Source: Flavivirga rizhaonensis (GTDB lineage Bacteria; Bacteroidota; Bacteroidia; Flavobacteriales; Flavobacteriaceae). Taken from it: 64,000 nucleotides of DNA. This document shows positions 27,075-35,767 of this stretch, piece after piece. A program made the position numbers and the translations under genes. The DNA lies in NCBI RefSeq assembly GCF_004791695.1, contig NZ_SRSO01000024.1, positions 1 to 64,000 on the forward strand, written 5' to 3'. The notes under the pieces are model-generated. The model made no database searches. It saw nothing but the letters and a program-made list of their open reading frames with translations, and was not told the DNA's origin. Within the stretch, counting starts at the first letter, position 1, and each line of letters starts with the position of its first letter.

Positions 27075-27912
27075 GTATACTTGTAGTTGATAAATCTATT
27101 TCTTCGGGAACTCTATTTAGAATTTCATGAATCATTTTATGATACGATTCAAAGTTATTTAAATTTTTATGTCCGCCACCAATTACTGAATGCAATTTAG
27201 TTAACTTCGGGTTTACAAGAGACAATCTAACGCTTGTTTTATAAGGAATAAGCTTATCGTTCGTGCCATGTATAATATGTATTGGGCATTGCACATATTT
27301 CAACCATTTATAAGTTGGCAATGGATATTTTAATAAAATAGACAAAGGCATAAAAGGCGCATAACGTGCTGTTACTTTAGTTAAACTGTAATAAGGCGCA
27401 TCCATAATAAGCATTTTAGGTTGGTTCATCGAAGCTAATTTGGCTGCAAACCCAGAGCCTAAAGACCTCCCGTAAAGTATAATTCTATCTTCGGTTGTGA
27501 GCTCTTTTATCTTATCATAAACTTTTTGTAAATCGCGTTTAATAGCTTTTTGTGAGCGTCTCCCTGTGCTTTTTCCAAAACCTCGATAATCGACCATTAA
27601 AACATTATAACCATGCCTTGTAAAATCGACGGCAAACTTCCCCCACCCTTTAATACTTTTAGAATTTCCCTTTAAATATAATACAACCCCCTTACTTTCT
27701 CCTTTAGGGAAAAAACGAACGCTATTAATTATTGCACCATCTCTTGTTTCTAAATTATACTCCTTAAATGCCTGATTTTCATAATTGAATTGAAAATCTT
27801 CAGGAAGCTTTTCAGGTTTAAACAGCATATAGTCTTGTAGGTAATACAAAGCAATACTTATTACAATATAGGCGACGAAAACAAGTATGGTAATGTATAA
27901 CCAATTAGGCAT
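27034..27912 (-). CDS. membrane-anchored alpha/beta hydrolase (paralogue 2)
   Basis: A 292-residue protein with the same layout as the gene after it: N-terminal helix (about 5-26), VLYLKGNSKS, VDYRGFGKSTG, nucleophile elbow YGRSLGSG, IHGTNDKLI (Asp) and GGGHKNLN (His). The two are clearly tandem paralogues. It has an extra C-terminal tail (about 270-292, rich in Ser/Lys/His) that overlaps the start of the next gene in another frame. The 160-bp repeat element begins two bases before its start codon, so that element supplies the 5' untranslated region. Substrate unknown. Confidence 0.85.
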   Translation of the reverse strand: MPNWLYITILVFVAYIVISIALYYLQDYMLFKPEKLPEDFQFNYENQAFKEYNLETRDGAIINSVRFFPKGESKGVVLYLKGNSKSIKGWGKFAVDFTRHGYNVLMVDYRGFGKSTGRRSQKAIKRDLQKVYDKIKELTTEDRIILYGRSLGSGFAAKLASMNQPKMLIMDAPYYSLTKVTARYAPFMPLSILLKYPLPTYKWLKYVQCPIHIIHGTNDKLIPYKTSVRLSLVNPKLTKLHSVIGGGHKNLNNFESYHKMIHEILNRVPEEIDLSTTSIHVKHTSRKSNTKV

Positions 27913-27913
27913 A

Positions 27914-28073
27914 GAAGTGGTTTAAGCTTTTTTGATTGAAGTGAAAAATAGTAATTTTATTCCCAAATGAAGGCTTTTTTGAGCTACATAGCATCGCTAC
28001 GGAGTAATAAAAAGACAAAATGTGGGGATAAAAGGGCATTTTGTAGCCAATTATAAAAAGTTTAAATCACTTC
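27914..28073. repeat. 160-bp terminal-inverted-repeat element, copy A
   Basis: The ends are GAAGTGGTTTAAGCTTTTT and AAAAAGTTTAAATCACTTC, inverted repeats matching at 17 of 19 positions. The interior is non-coding, with a small hairpin TAGC-ATC-GCTA and a run ACAAAATGTGGGGATAA. Copy B at 31358-31517 has the same length and interior order (CATAGCA, GCTACG, ACAAAATATGGG). There is no transposase, so it is MITE-like in form. It lies in the leader of the hydrolase gene and after the GDYXXLXY gene. Confidence 0.75.
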
Positions 28074-28119
28074 ATTGTTAAAAAGCGTTATTATACTAAG
28101 ATACAATAAATGGAGCTAA

Positions 28120-28692
28120 TTATTCCGAGTCGTCTTTTTCTACGTAATCCTTAATAGATATGTTATCAATTATAACATCATTTAAAACGGTTTCTCCATC
28201 CTTAATATAAACTAACGCATGTGTATTATTTGGTAGAGAATCTCGCTGTCTATTCCTCACAGCCACTTCAGCATCATACGCTTTTGTTTCTTCCATATAA
28301 TAACGATTAAAAGGAAGTTCTATACTTAATTCATTTGAGTAATTTGAATACCATCTTACTTTAGCCTTAATATAATCGTTACTATTATTTGATATTAAAG
28401 CTCTATTAATAGTATCAATTTTAGCAAAACCTAGACTGTCTTCAACTAAATAAACGTAAATAACTTCATTTCGTTGCCATAAAGAATCATTTGTTTTATA
28501 CGTATTTATCTCATAATTAAGGTTTATATATTTACCCTTAAATGGATCTGTAGGATCAACAGGTTGTGTTTTAAACTTATATACCGTTCCTTTTTCTAAA
28601 ATTGTCTCCTGGTTAAAAATCATTTGAAAAGGAATAAACAACTGTATTAGCACTACAATTATAAATATTATGAATATATGTATTGTTTTCAT
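28120..28692 (-). CDS. GDYXXLXY-domain membrane-anchored protein
   Basis: A 190-residue protein with one N-terminal helix (about 4-24, IFIIFIIVVLIQLFIPF) and an exported domain. It carries the family signature in a diverged form (DPFKGKYINLNYEIN in place of GDYxxLxY). Such proteins are regularly encoded with DUF2157 membrane proteins, as here. It is the last gene of the four-gene leftward operon, ten bases after the TIGR02117-type gene. Role unknown; it is presumably the extracytoplasmic partner of the DUF2157 protein. Confidence 0.8.
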   Translation of the reverse strand: MKTIHIFIIFIIVVLIQLFIPFQMIFNQETILEKGTVYKFKTQPVDPTDPFKGKYINLNYEINTYKTNDSLWQRNEVIYVYLVEDSLGFAKIDTINRALISNNSNDYIKAKVRWYSNYSNELSIELPFNRYYMEETKAYDAEVAVRNRQRDSLPNNTHALVYIKDGETVLNDVIIDNISIKDYVEKDDSE

Positions 28693-28702
28693 TTTTGTTT
28701 TT

Positions 28703-29353
28703 TTAGTCTGTATATTTATTAATTAACCCAAAATCGAATGGCGTCCAATAACAACTTTTTAAACCGCTGGTTTTAAATGCGGAATTAACCCAGGTATTGC
28801 ATGTTTTAAAGCATGAATAACTTCCATTTGCTCTATAAAATTCATCATTATCTGAATACCCTTTACCTTTTAAAATTATTTTTTCACCGCTACCATCTAG
28901 TTTAAAAGAGTCCGACAAGTAATGATTCAAAGTTTCCAACTGTACTTTAGTAACATTTACAGCAACCCAATTGGGGTACTTCCTAAAATACTTTGTTAAA
29001 TGAATTAAAGAGTTGCCTTTAAGAAACAAAGCATCAAAAGCGTTCTTAAAAGTTAAATCGCCCCATGTAGGTGTATTTAAGTAAAAATTTTCGTCTCCCC
29101 AACCAAAAGACAAATATTGTGCTTCATCTTCAACATCTAATCCAAGAATTAATCCTTCATCTATTTGATGCACCGGAATAATAACATCCAGATGAACACC
29201 ATTTGTATTAAGATATATCGTATTTACAGCATGTACATTATCAACGGTTTTATTTACTGTAACGAAAGTTAATAGCAAGGATACAATGATATAACCTGCA
29301 GGGATCATTGATAAATACAAAATAGATCTGATTATTTTCTTTAAGGGTTTCAT
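28703..29353 (-). CDS. TIGR02117/DUF2459 family protein
   Basis: A 216-residue protein with an N-terminal membrane helix (about 10-33) and an exported domain with the family's IYLNTNGVHLDVIIPV, the segment SFGWGDENFYLNTPTW, and a late CFKTCNTWVNSAFKTSGL. The conserved His, Cys and Asn pattern is reminiscent of NlpC/P60-like folds, but activity is unproven. It overlaps the DUF2157 gene by four bases (ATGA) and is therefore translationally coupled to it. Confidence 0.8.
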   Translation of the reverse strand: MKPLKKIIRSILYLSMIPAGYIIVSLLLTFVTVNKTVDNVHAVNTIYLNTNGVHLDVIIPVHQIDEGLILGLDVEDEAQYLSFGWGDENFYLNTPTWGDLTFKNAFDALFLKGNSLIHLTKYFRKYPNWVAVNVTKVQLETLNHYLSDSFKLDGSGEKIILKGKGYSDNDEFYRANGSYSCFKTCNTWVNSAFKTSGLKSCYWTPFDFGLINKYTD

Positions 29354-30633
29354 AGTTTTCTTTTTAAGGTCTTTTGTTTTTTCAACATGACATAATTGGT
29401 TAAAAAGAAGCCTATTCCGACACCAACAAATAATAACCCTCTTAGTACAAAGCTCATATTTGTGTCAAAAAAACGACAAGCAATTAGTATTGTAACAATT
29501 AATAAACCATAATTTAAAACTCCAAAATGAAACGTATCTGCTCCAATTTTCACGGCCATAATTCCTAATGTTAAAATAAGGAGATTTATTAGCACTACAG
29601 AGGTTTCCATAGTAACTAAGCTAATCATAAAAAAACCTATGAAAAATAGAAAGGCATATTGAAAAAGGTTAAAATCTCGAATCCATTTTTTTGAATACGA
29701 ATAAACCACTACGACAAGCGTTAAACAAAAAAGCACTACTGCTATATAAAATGCTTGCGAATTAAAATTCAATCTATTTATATAAATATCTTCCCATAAC
29801 CATTTAAAACTAGTCAACATTAACATATAAATAGTTCCTAATGAACCTAAAACCAAATAACCATTTCGTCTTAATTTTTGATTATTAAAAAATGGTATCT
29901 TACCTATGTTATATAGTAATCCGAATAAAAGCACATAAATTAAAAAACCAAAATTACCATCACCTCTTACAAAAGCGCCCGTTACAATTACAATACTTAA
30001 GGGCAGAAGCCAATTTAAAACTGAAGTTATATTATGTGACTTTTTTTGTTTTAATAGTTTATAATAATGTGGTAATAGTGATGCCAATACTATTAAATAC
30101 AACCAGGGCGTTCTATTTCCTGAGAAATACCCGAAACTACATGCATAGCTTGTTATAAAAATAATTTGTAAAAGGACTAATGCATTCGATCTTAGAAGGT
30201 AAATCAATGGCAAGCACAACAAAATCCATGTTAGTAAGTAATCACTTAAATCTCCTGGAATATTGTAAATCTGACTCACTAAAGCCATGCTTGCACCAAC
30301 TGCGAAAAACAGAAATACGCCTGAGGCCTCTTTCCATGTAGCACTTTTATTCTTTAGAATGGAATACCCTACAACGATTTGTCCAATCACTAAAGGGACA
30401 AAAGCAAAAATTGTTTTTACTGTTCTTGAAAAATCATCCCAATTATGAGCTAATATTAATATCATCCCAAGCCCTACCAATGTAGAACCTAATACAGCAA
30501 AAACAGTAAACAGCCTATTTGGTGAATCATGCTGTTTTGACCGATAATAGGACACTATTTTCGAGGCTGTGTCTTCGGTTATAACTTGTTCTGCAACAAG
30601 CTCGTTTATATCTTTTTGAATTTTTGAATTCAT
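29350..30633 (-). CDS. DUF2157 multi-pass membrane protein
   Basis: A 427-residue inner-membrane protein with a short cytoplasmic N-terminus (1-45: NELVAEQVITEDTASKIVSYY, the DUF2157 start) and about ten to twelve transmembrane helices. The N-terminal motif fits DUF2157; the partner GDYXXLXY protein is encoded two genes later. Function unknown. It starts five bases after the CPBP-like gene, making the operon tight. A frame of similar length on the opposite strand is a shadow. Confidence 0.85.
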   Translation of the reverse strand: MNSKIQKDINELVAEQVITEDTASKIVSYYRSKQHDSPNRLFTVFAVLGSTLVGLGMILILAHNWDDFSRTVKTIFAFVPLVIGQIVVGYSILKNKSATWKEASGVFLFFAVGASMALVSQIYNIPGDLSDYLLTWILLCLPLIYLLRSNALVLLQIIFITSYACSFGYFSGNRTPWLYLIVLASLLPHYYKLLKQKKSHNITSVLNWLLPLSIVIVTGAFVRGDGNFGFLIYVLLFGLLYNIGKIPFFNNQKLRRNGYLVLGSLGTIYMLMLTSFKWLWEDIYINRLNFNSQAFYIAVVLFCLTLVVVVYSYSKKWIRDFNLFQYAFLFFIGFFMISLVTMETSVVLINLLILTLGIMAVKIGADTFHFGVLNYGLLIVTILIACRFFDTNMSFVLRGLLFVGVGIGFFLTNYVMLKKQKTLKRKL

Positions 30634-30638
30634 TTTTT

Positions 30639-31334
30639 TTAATTTAAAAATATTAAAAATACATCTTGAAAAGGGTCTTGGTTAACTACAGTATAATAAA
30701 ACAAAGCGCCTAACCACCCATGAAATATTCCCATTGCATATATGTTTTTTACTTTTAAATATACATAACCATAAAATAATGCCAAAATGAATGTTCCTAT
30801 CATGAGCCACATGGATGGAAAATGTACTACAGAAAACAAAACAGCCGTTATAACTATAATTAAACTTTTACTTAGTTTTTTACTATTTAGATCGTTTAAA
30901 TTCCCAGCAACTAAACCAATAATTAAAAACTGTTGAACACTCCCCCAAATAGGATATGTAATTAAAAGTGGCAAAATATGCCATGTTAGGTTGATTGTAT
31001 TTTGAAAATACCCTATACCAATAATCAACATAAGCGAAACCATGCTAAAAGGTATCATTAATTTTAATGCCTTCTTAAAATTATCGGTTCTAAAACCCCA
31101 ATATTTTATAACGCCTTTTTCTATTTTATATCTAAAAAAGATATATAAAAACCATGATATACTTGCAATAACAACAAAAGGCAATCTCCAATTGAGATAA
31201 TCCATAAAAATAAATTTTCCCAGTGCTGTTATAACAACACCCAAGATCTCAAATAATCCCGTTTTATTAGAAACTGGTCTTTTTAATTTGGTTTCAGAAA
31301 ATTCTATTAAATCTTTAGTGATATTATGTTTCAT
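30639..31334 (-). CDS. CPBP-family membrane protein lacking the catalytic glutamates
   Basis: A 231-residue protein with about six to eight membrane helices. Its C-terminal half follows the CPBP (CAAX-protease and bacteriocin-processing) layout: motif 1 position IWGSVQQFLIIGLVAG, motif 2 VVHFPSMWL with the conserved His, and motif 3 GIFHGWLGALFYY with the second His. In active members motif 1 carries Glu-Glu and an Arg (EExxxR); here it is Gln-Gln with no Arg. The protein may therefore be an inactive, binding-only relative. It is first in the operon, directly after element B. Confidence 0.7.
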   Translation of the reverse strand: MKHNITKDLIEFSETKLKRPVSNKTGLFEILGVVITALGKFIFMDYLNWRLPFVVIASISWFLYIFFRYKIEKGVIKYWGFRTDNFKKALKLMIPFSMVSLMLIIGIGYFQNTINLTWHILPLLITYPIWGSVQQFLIIGLVAGNLNDLNSKKLSKSLIIVITAVLFSVVHFPSMWLMIGTFILALFYGYVYLKVKNIYAMGIFHGWLGALFYYTVVNQDPFQDVFLIFLN

Positions 31335-31357
31335 TTTTCAGTTTTCTTCTAGTTAAT

Positions 31358-31517
31358 GAACTCGTTTAAACTTTTTGTTTTTAACCGAAAATGAGATGAA
31401 ATTTATTCAGATGAGGTACTTTTTGCAAAGCATAGCAGAGCTACGTATAAGAAAAGTAACAAAATATGGGTAAATTTCAGCCATTTTTTAGGAAATAGAA
31501 AAAGTTTAAACGTATTC
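31358..31517. repeat. 160-bp terminal-inverted-repeat element, copy B
   Basis: It begins GAACTCGTTTAAACTTTTT and ends AAAAAGTTTAAACGTATTC, an inverted repeat matching in the inner part. Its interior lines up with copy A in the same orientation (TTTATTC, ATGAGG, CTTTTT, CATAGCAGAGCTACG, ACAAAATATGGG). The last twelve bases contain the stop codon and final codons of the small membrane protein gene at 31506, so the element end has become coding. Confidence 0.72.
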
Positions 31518-31868
31518 TATACTTAAAAACCAAAGTGCTACTATAAAAGACAATATAACTATCGCTAAACCTAACAATAAATACGATTTACAATAGTTTA
31601 TAGCCACTTTGTTTCTTAGTCTATTACAAAAAACATATAACAGAAGAACCAAGTCTATAGTAAGCATGCTAAATAAAGTAACATTGGAAGCTATGATAAA
31701 ACTATTAGAAGTTGCCATAGTACTTTGACCTCCTAAAGCTAAGCTTAGTATAACTATTCCAAAAACCAATCCAAGTAGTAACACTAAAGACAGCAAGAAA
31801 CGACTTGAATTAAGTTTTATTTTTAATATGCTTTGAAATTCTTTTTTTAAAGTATTAATCATTTTCAA
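31506..31868 (-). CDS. small membrane protein, unrecognised
   Basis: A 120-residue protein with a basic amphipathic start (MKMINTLKKEFQSILKIKL) and three predicted membrane helices (about 24-45, 57-80, 92-115). No family recognised. The final codons and stop (after LSIEYV) lie in the terminal repeat of element B, which implies that the element's arrival or decay set the present C-terminus. It lies between the YiaA/YiaB-like gene and the CPBP-led operon on the same strand. Confidence 0.55.
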   Translation of the reverse strand: MKMINTLKKEFQSILKIKLNSSRFLLSLVLLLGLVFGIVILSLALGGQSTMATSNSFIIASNVTLFSMLTIDLVLLLYVFCNRLRNKVAINYCKSYLLLGLAIVILSFIVALWFLSIEYV

Positions 31869-31977
31869 AAGGTTTTTAAAACCCCGCAGCGAAACTGCGA
31901 GGCTTTGGGTTATCTAACTAACCAACCATCAAAACAACCCTTTATAATTTCTGTTTTGACCAACTAACATATTTAAT

Positions 31978-32460
31978 CTATTTTTCTTCTTCAGTACTTC
32001 GGTTAATAAACTGCACATCTCTTGTATTTTTCTGCACTGCAATAGCAGAAAATAGACTTAACAAAAACGACATGCCGTAAAACCCTTTTTCACTTAAAAG
32101 CAAATCAGCATTCCATAGCCCTATAACTAGTAGCACAATAGAAGTCACCGTTGTAAACCAACTAATACCATAATAAATTTCTGTAACCGGAATGTCTTCT
32201 AATTTATCTCGCACGGCTTTTTGTACAGATATAACTGAGAACAATCCAAAAAGAAGAATTGTAAAATAATAGCCCTTTTCATTTAATAACATCTCTGCAT
32301 TCCATAAACCAATGCAATATGATGTGATCCCAATTAACAAGGCAGACCAAGATGCTCCTATAAAAGCTGGTGTTGGTTTTTGATCGTAAATCTTCTTCTC
32401 TTTTTTGGTTTTTGTTTCTTTTGATTTTTCTTCAACTGAAACTGATGTTTGATAATTCAT
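31978..32460 (-). CDS. YiaA/YiaB-type inner-membrane protein
   Basis: A 160-residue protein with two copies of a two-helix unit: KPTPAFIGASWSALLIG with LWNAEMLLNEKGYYF, then TEIYYGISWFTTVTSIV with LWNADLLLSEKGFYG. Each unit ends in SVQKAVRD or AVQKNTRD. This is the YiaA/YiaB (yiaAB two-helix) family; role unknown. I chose MNYQTSV because the 11 residues from an upstream ATG at 32493 lack conservation and this start has an acceptable leader. The N-terminal 35 residues are charged and cytoplasmic. Confidence 0.82.
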   Translation of the reverse strand: MNYQTSVSVEEKSKETKTKKEKKIYDQKPTPAFIGASWSALLIGITSYCIGLWNAEMLLNEKGYYFTILLFGLFSVISVQKAVRDKLEDIPVTEIYYGISWFTTVTSIVLLVIGLWNADLLLSEKGFYGMSFLLSLFSAIAVQKNTRDVQFINRSTEEEK

Positions 32461-32615
32461 AATTATTGTTTTAATGATTTGATTACAGGACAAAATTGCA
32501 ACACTTGCCTAGTACATGAAATACAATGTTTAAATAAAACTGACGATATAATTTCATTAAATGAATCATATTTTACTATATTTATTAATACTTAAACAAA
32601 AAAACTGACGATTTA

Positions 32616-34136
32616 ATGAGTAATTTAAATGATATTATATCTACTTTTTCTTCTGAAGACCAACATCGATTTACAACCTATTTATACAAAAAGAATAAAC
32701 GTAGTGATGCCAAAAACATTCAATTATTCAATTATTTACTAAATGACAATTTAGATTCTAACGAGATTTGTTTAAAACTCTACGGAAGCCTTAAAAAAGA
32801 TGCCTATCACGCTTTAAGAAAACGCTTATATCAATCCATCATTGATTTTGTTGCAAACAACAGCATTCAAGAAGAAAATTCTATAGATATGCAAATTATT
32901 AAGTACATCTTGGCTTCAAGATCATTTCTGTATCATAAGCAATATAAAGTTGCATACAAAGTTTTAGACAAAGCCGAAGTATTAGCCTCAGAACATTACT
33001 TATTCCCACTACTTAACGAAATTTATCATACTAAAATTCAATACGCATACACAAACCCTTCTATTTCAATTAATGAACTTATCTCGAAATTTAAGGCAAA
33101 TCAAAAAAATCATCAACTAGAAGACCAGCTTAACATGGTCTATGCAAAAATTAAATACACATTAAATAATATTTCTTACAAAGGAGACGTTGTCGATTTT
33201 CAAACGGTTTTAAATCAAACCTTGCAAGAACACAATATTAGCATTAACGAGTCTATGTCTTTTAAGTCTTTATACCAATTAGCAACAATTGCTAGTATTT
33301 CGGCTTTTGTAACTAAAGATTATTTACAAATAGAACCTTTTTTAATAAACACCTACAATATTATAATCACTCATAAAAACAAAGAAAAACAACTCTTCTA
33401 TAACATTGAAATTATATACCAGATAGCTAACACCTTATTTAGAAACAAGAAATTTAATGAGTCTTTTCACTATTTGGAATCCATGCACAAACACATGCTT
33501 TTAAAACAGAAAAAATACTATACCACTTATAAGTTAAAATATAATTTACTGATAGCACTCAACCATAACTATTCAAACAAACAGGACATAGCAATAGAAA
33601 CATTAGAGCCTTTAATAACCACTAAGCACCCCGATACAGAATCGTTATTAGACATCTATTTGAGTCTTATTATGTTTTATTTTCAAAAAAATGATTTAAA
33701 AAAAACGCATACCCTCTTTTCTAAATTTTATCATACAGACCATTGGTACACTGAAAAAGCTGGAAAAGAATGGGTCATAAAAAAGAATTTAATAGAAATT
33801 TTACTTCATATAGACCTTAAAAATATTGATTTAGTAGAATCTCGACTTCTTAGTTTTAAAAGGAATTATTATGATTATTTAAAAAGTATTAATCAACAAC
33901 GTGTTATTACATATTTAGGTTTTGTTGAATCTTATTATAAAACACCGGAAGCTGTTACTTCAACCAAATTTAAAAACGCTGTATCACAATCTTTCGATTG
34001 GGTTGACATCCATAAAGAGGACATTTTTGTAATAAGTTTTTATAGCTGGCTGAAAGGTAAAATGAATAATAAAGACCTATACACAACTACTTTAGACTTA
34101 ATAAAACAGTCTCAGCAAGAATTAACAAATGCATAA
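32616..34136 (+). CDS. helical cytoplasmic protein, TPR-like, unknown
   Basis: A 506-residue, wholly helical protein with no signal peptide or membrane helix. Several 34-40-residue helical pairs (for example NIEIIYQIANTLFRNKKFNE, IALNHNYSNKQDIAIETLEP, YLSLIMFYFQKNDLKKTHT) look like degenerate tetratricopeptide repeats. I know similar single-copy proteins in Flavobacteriaceae only as hypothetical. It is divergent from the YiaA/YiaB gene and followed 35 bases later by a predicted outer-membrane protein on the same strand; the two may be co-transcribed. Confidence 0.6.
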   Translation: MSNLNDIISTFSSEDQHRFTTYLYKKNKRSDAKNIQLFNYLLNDNLDSNEICLKLYGSLKKDAYHALRKRLYQSIIDFVANNSIQEENSIDMQIIKYILASRSFLYHKQYKVAYKVLDKAEVLASEHYLFPLLNEIYHTKIQYAYTNPSISINELISKFKANQKNHQLEDQLNMVYAKIKYTLNNISYKGDVVDFQTVLNQTLQEHNISINESMSFKSLYQLATIASISAFVTKDYLQIEPFLINTYNIIITHKNKEKQLFYNIEIIYQIANTLFRNKKFNESFHYLESMHKHMLLKQKKYYTTYKLKYNLLIALNHNYSNKQDIAIETLEPLITTKHPDTESLLDIYLSLIMFYFQKNDLKKTHTLFSKFYHTDHWYTEKAGKEWVIKKNLIEILLHIDLKNIDLVESRLLSFKRNYYDYLKSINQQRVITYLGFVESYYKTPEAVTSTKFKNAVSQSFDWVDIHKEDIFVISFYSWLKGKMNNKDLYTTTLDLIKQSQQELTNA

Positions 34137-34171
34137 CAATTCATTTTTTAAACTTTAACTATTTTTATATA

Positions 34172-35383
34172 ATGCTAAAAAGGGGGTTTTTTATTGTTTT
34201 TTGTATTTATAATCATTTTGTTGTCGCCCAACGAAAAGATAGCTTATCAATAAAAAATGGCATTGACAATCCCAGCCTTTTAACGACACACCATTTTGGT
34301 ATTTTTAGTTCCAGAATTAACACGAACTTTAAACTCACTCCTCCAAAAAAACCAGTACTCACTATAAGTTCTACAAGTGGAAACTCTTTCCACCCTTTAG
34401 TTGAAGGATACTTTCCAAAAGATCCAAAAGTCCGAGAAGCACAAAGCAAACTTATTTGGTATGATAGGAATTTCAATTTCATTGATCAAGAGATAACTCC
34501 TGCCGATTATTTAAGCATTGTTATAGACGCTGTTATTAAAGAATTTAGACTAAGCATAAATATTCCATTAAATAAAAAACACGAATTAGGAGTTACGCTA
34601 CGATCTTATTTAATAACGAAAGGTAAATACCCGTTTTCACCATTTACCGGCGATGAAAGTATTGAATGGTTTCATAGTAATATCAACGGAGGAGAAGACC
34701 CATTCGGAAGGCGTTATTACGGTTTAAACCAAGTTAACTTTAGATATTTTGACAGGAATGGAAACACACTTGAGTTAAATAATAATGATTTTTTTATAGG
34801 AGGTATCGAATTAAGTCATTTTTATTATCCAACGTTTTCAACGAGTAAAAATATATTTATTAATTTTGGAAGCCATTTTGGTATTAATACCTCCAAATTT
34901 AATTCATCTCTAGACTTTAGTCTTTCCGCTAATGTTATTAAAAGAATTCCGTTTAAAAATAACTACGAGTTTAATATAGGCATTGGAGCAAATGTTTTAC
35001 GTAAAAACCTCATCGACTTTAAGAAAGTTATCGATTTAGGTAATAATCCTTTTTTGGCAACTGCTGAGGGAAATATCGAAATAACCAAATACACAAAAAA
35101 GGGTAATTATAATTCATTAGGCATAAACTACCAACTCCAATCTCGTTATAATAAAAAAGAAGAAAGAAATTACTATAGACTTTTAGGAAACTGGGAAGAA
35201 ATAAACGGTGGCTGGCATCATGGCGTTGCAACTTTATATAAAGCACAGTCTAATTGGTCTTTTATATATACTTACGGTAGGTCTAACTATAAACTATCTT
35301 TATTTTTCAAGGAAGACTTTTTAGTAAATAATGCTCCAGATTTTCAAACTGGTGTTTCTTTAAAAATCCCTGTGTTTAAATAA
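34172..35383 (+). CDS. predicted outer-membrane or exported beta-rich protein
   Basis: A 403-residue protein with a signal peptide (MLKRGFFIVFCIYNHFVVAQ). The mature chain has many alternating amphipathic strands (IFINFGSHFGINTSKFNSSL, LDFSLSANVIKRIPF, YEFNIGIGANVLRKN, WSFIYTYGRSNYKLSLFF), suggesting a beta-barrel of 12-16 strands. The end is not the classical final Phe (VSLKIPVFK). No family recognised. It sits 35 bases after the helical protein gene. Confidence 0.55.
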   Translation: MLKRGFFIVFCIYNHFVVAQRKDSLSIKNGIDNPSLLTTHHFGIFSSRINTNFKLTPPKKPVLTISSTSGNSFHPLVEGYFPKDPKVREAQSKLIWYDRNFNFIDQEITPADYLSIVIDAVIKEFRLSINIPLNKKHELGVTLRSYLITKGKYPFSPFTGDESIEWFHSNINGGEDPFGRRYYGLNQVNFRYFDRNGNTLELNNNDFFIGGIELSHFYYPTFSTSKNIFINFGSHFGINTSKFNSSLDFSLSANVIKRIPFKNNYEFNIGIGANVLRKNLIDFKKVIDLGNNPFLATAEGNIEITKYTKKGNYNSLGINYQLQSRYNKKEERNYYRLLGNWEEINGGWHHGVATLYKAQSNWSFIYTYGRSNYKLSLFFKEDFLVNNAPDFQTGVSLKIPVFK

Positions 35384-35400
35384 TTAACTTCATTATACCT

Positions 35401-35666
35401 TTTGTCATTCCTCCTGCTTGTGCTGAACTTGTTTCAGTAAAGCAGAAAGCCACTTGAATATTAGGAATATTAAGTCACTGTTTGACTATTTACTCAAATA
35501 TATGTCGCTTCATACCTTTTGTTGCATGTATGCATAATACTTTATAGGTTTAATTAAGATGCAAAGTCAATATTGGTTGGCTGTTTATGTTTTTAAGTAT
35601 TTTTTAACCAGTGTGAATTCCTACTGTAGTTTATCTTGAGTGAAGACGAAAGGTAGGAATGACAAA
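35401..35666. repeat. long inverted-repeat element (TTTGTCATTCCT ends)
   Basis: The ends TTTGTCATTCCT and AGGAATGACAAA are perfect 12-bp inverted repeats 266 bases apart, with further partial pairing inward. Similar TGTCATTC-type palindromes occur at 40575-40700 and 60889-61019 and are common between flavobacterial genes. The interior has no gene. It fills most of the gap between the beta-rich protein and the small Lys/Arg-rich protein genes. Confidence 0.6.
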
Positions 35667-35767
35667 GAGACATTAATTATTGTTAATATTAGGTTAAAAT
35701 CAAAACACTTTTTAAACCTTTTAATAAAGGTGTAGTCTAATTTGCAAATAATATAAAAGATATAAAA

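Noticed and set aside
29892..30158. 88-codon plus-strand frame within the DUF2157 gene
   Set aside because: It lies wholly inside a well-supported membrane gene in antisense; hydrophobic shadow.
28120..32493. Anti-phage defence island
   Set aside because: The genes are DUF2157/GDYXXLXY-type membrane proteins with known co-occurrence; no nuclease, helicase, toxin or sensor domain is present.
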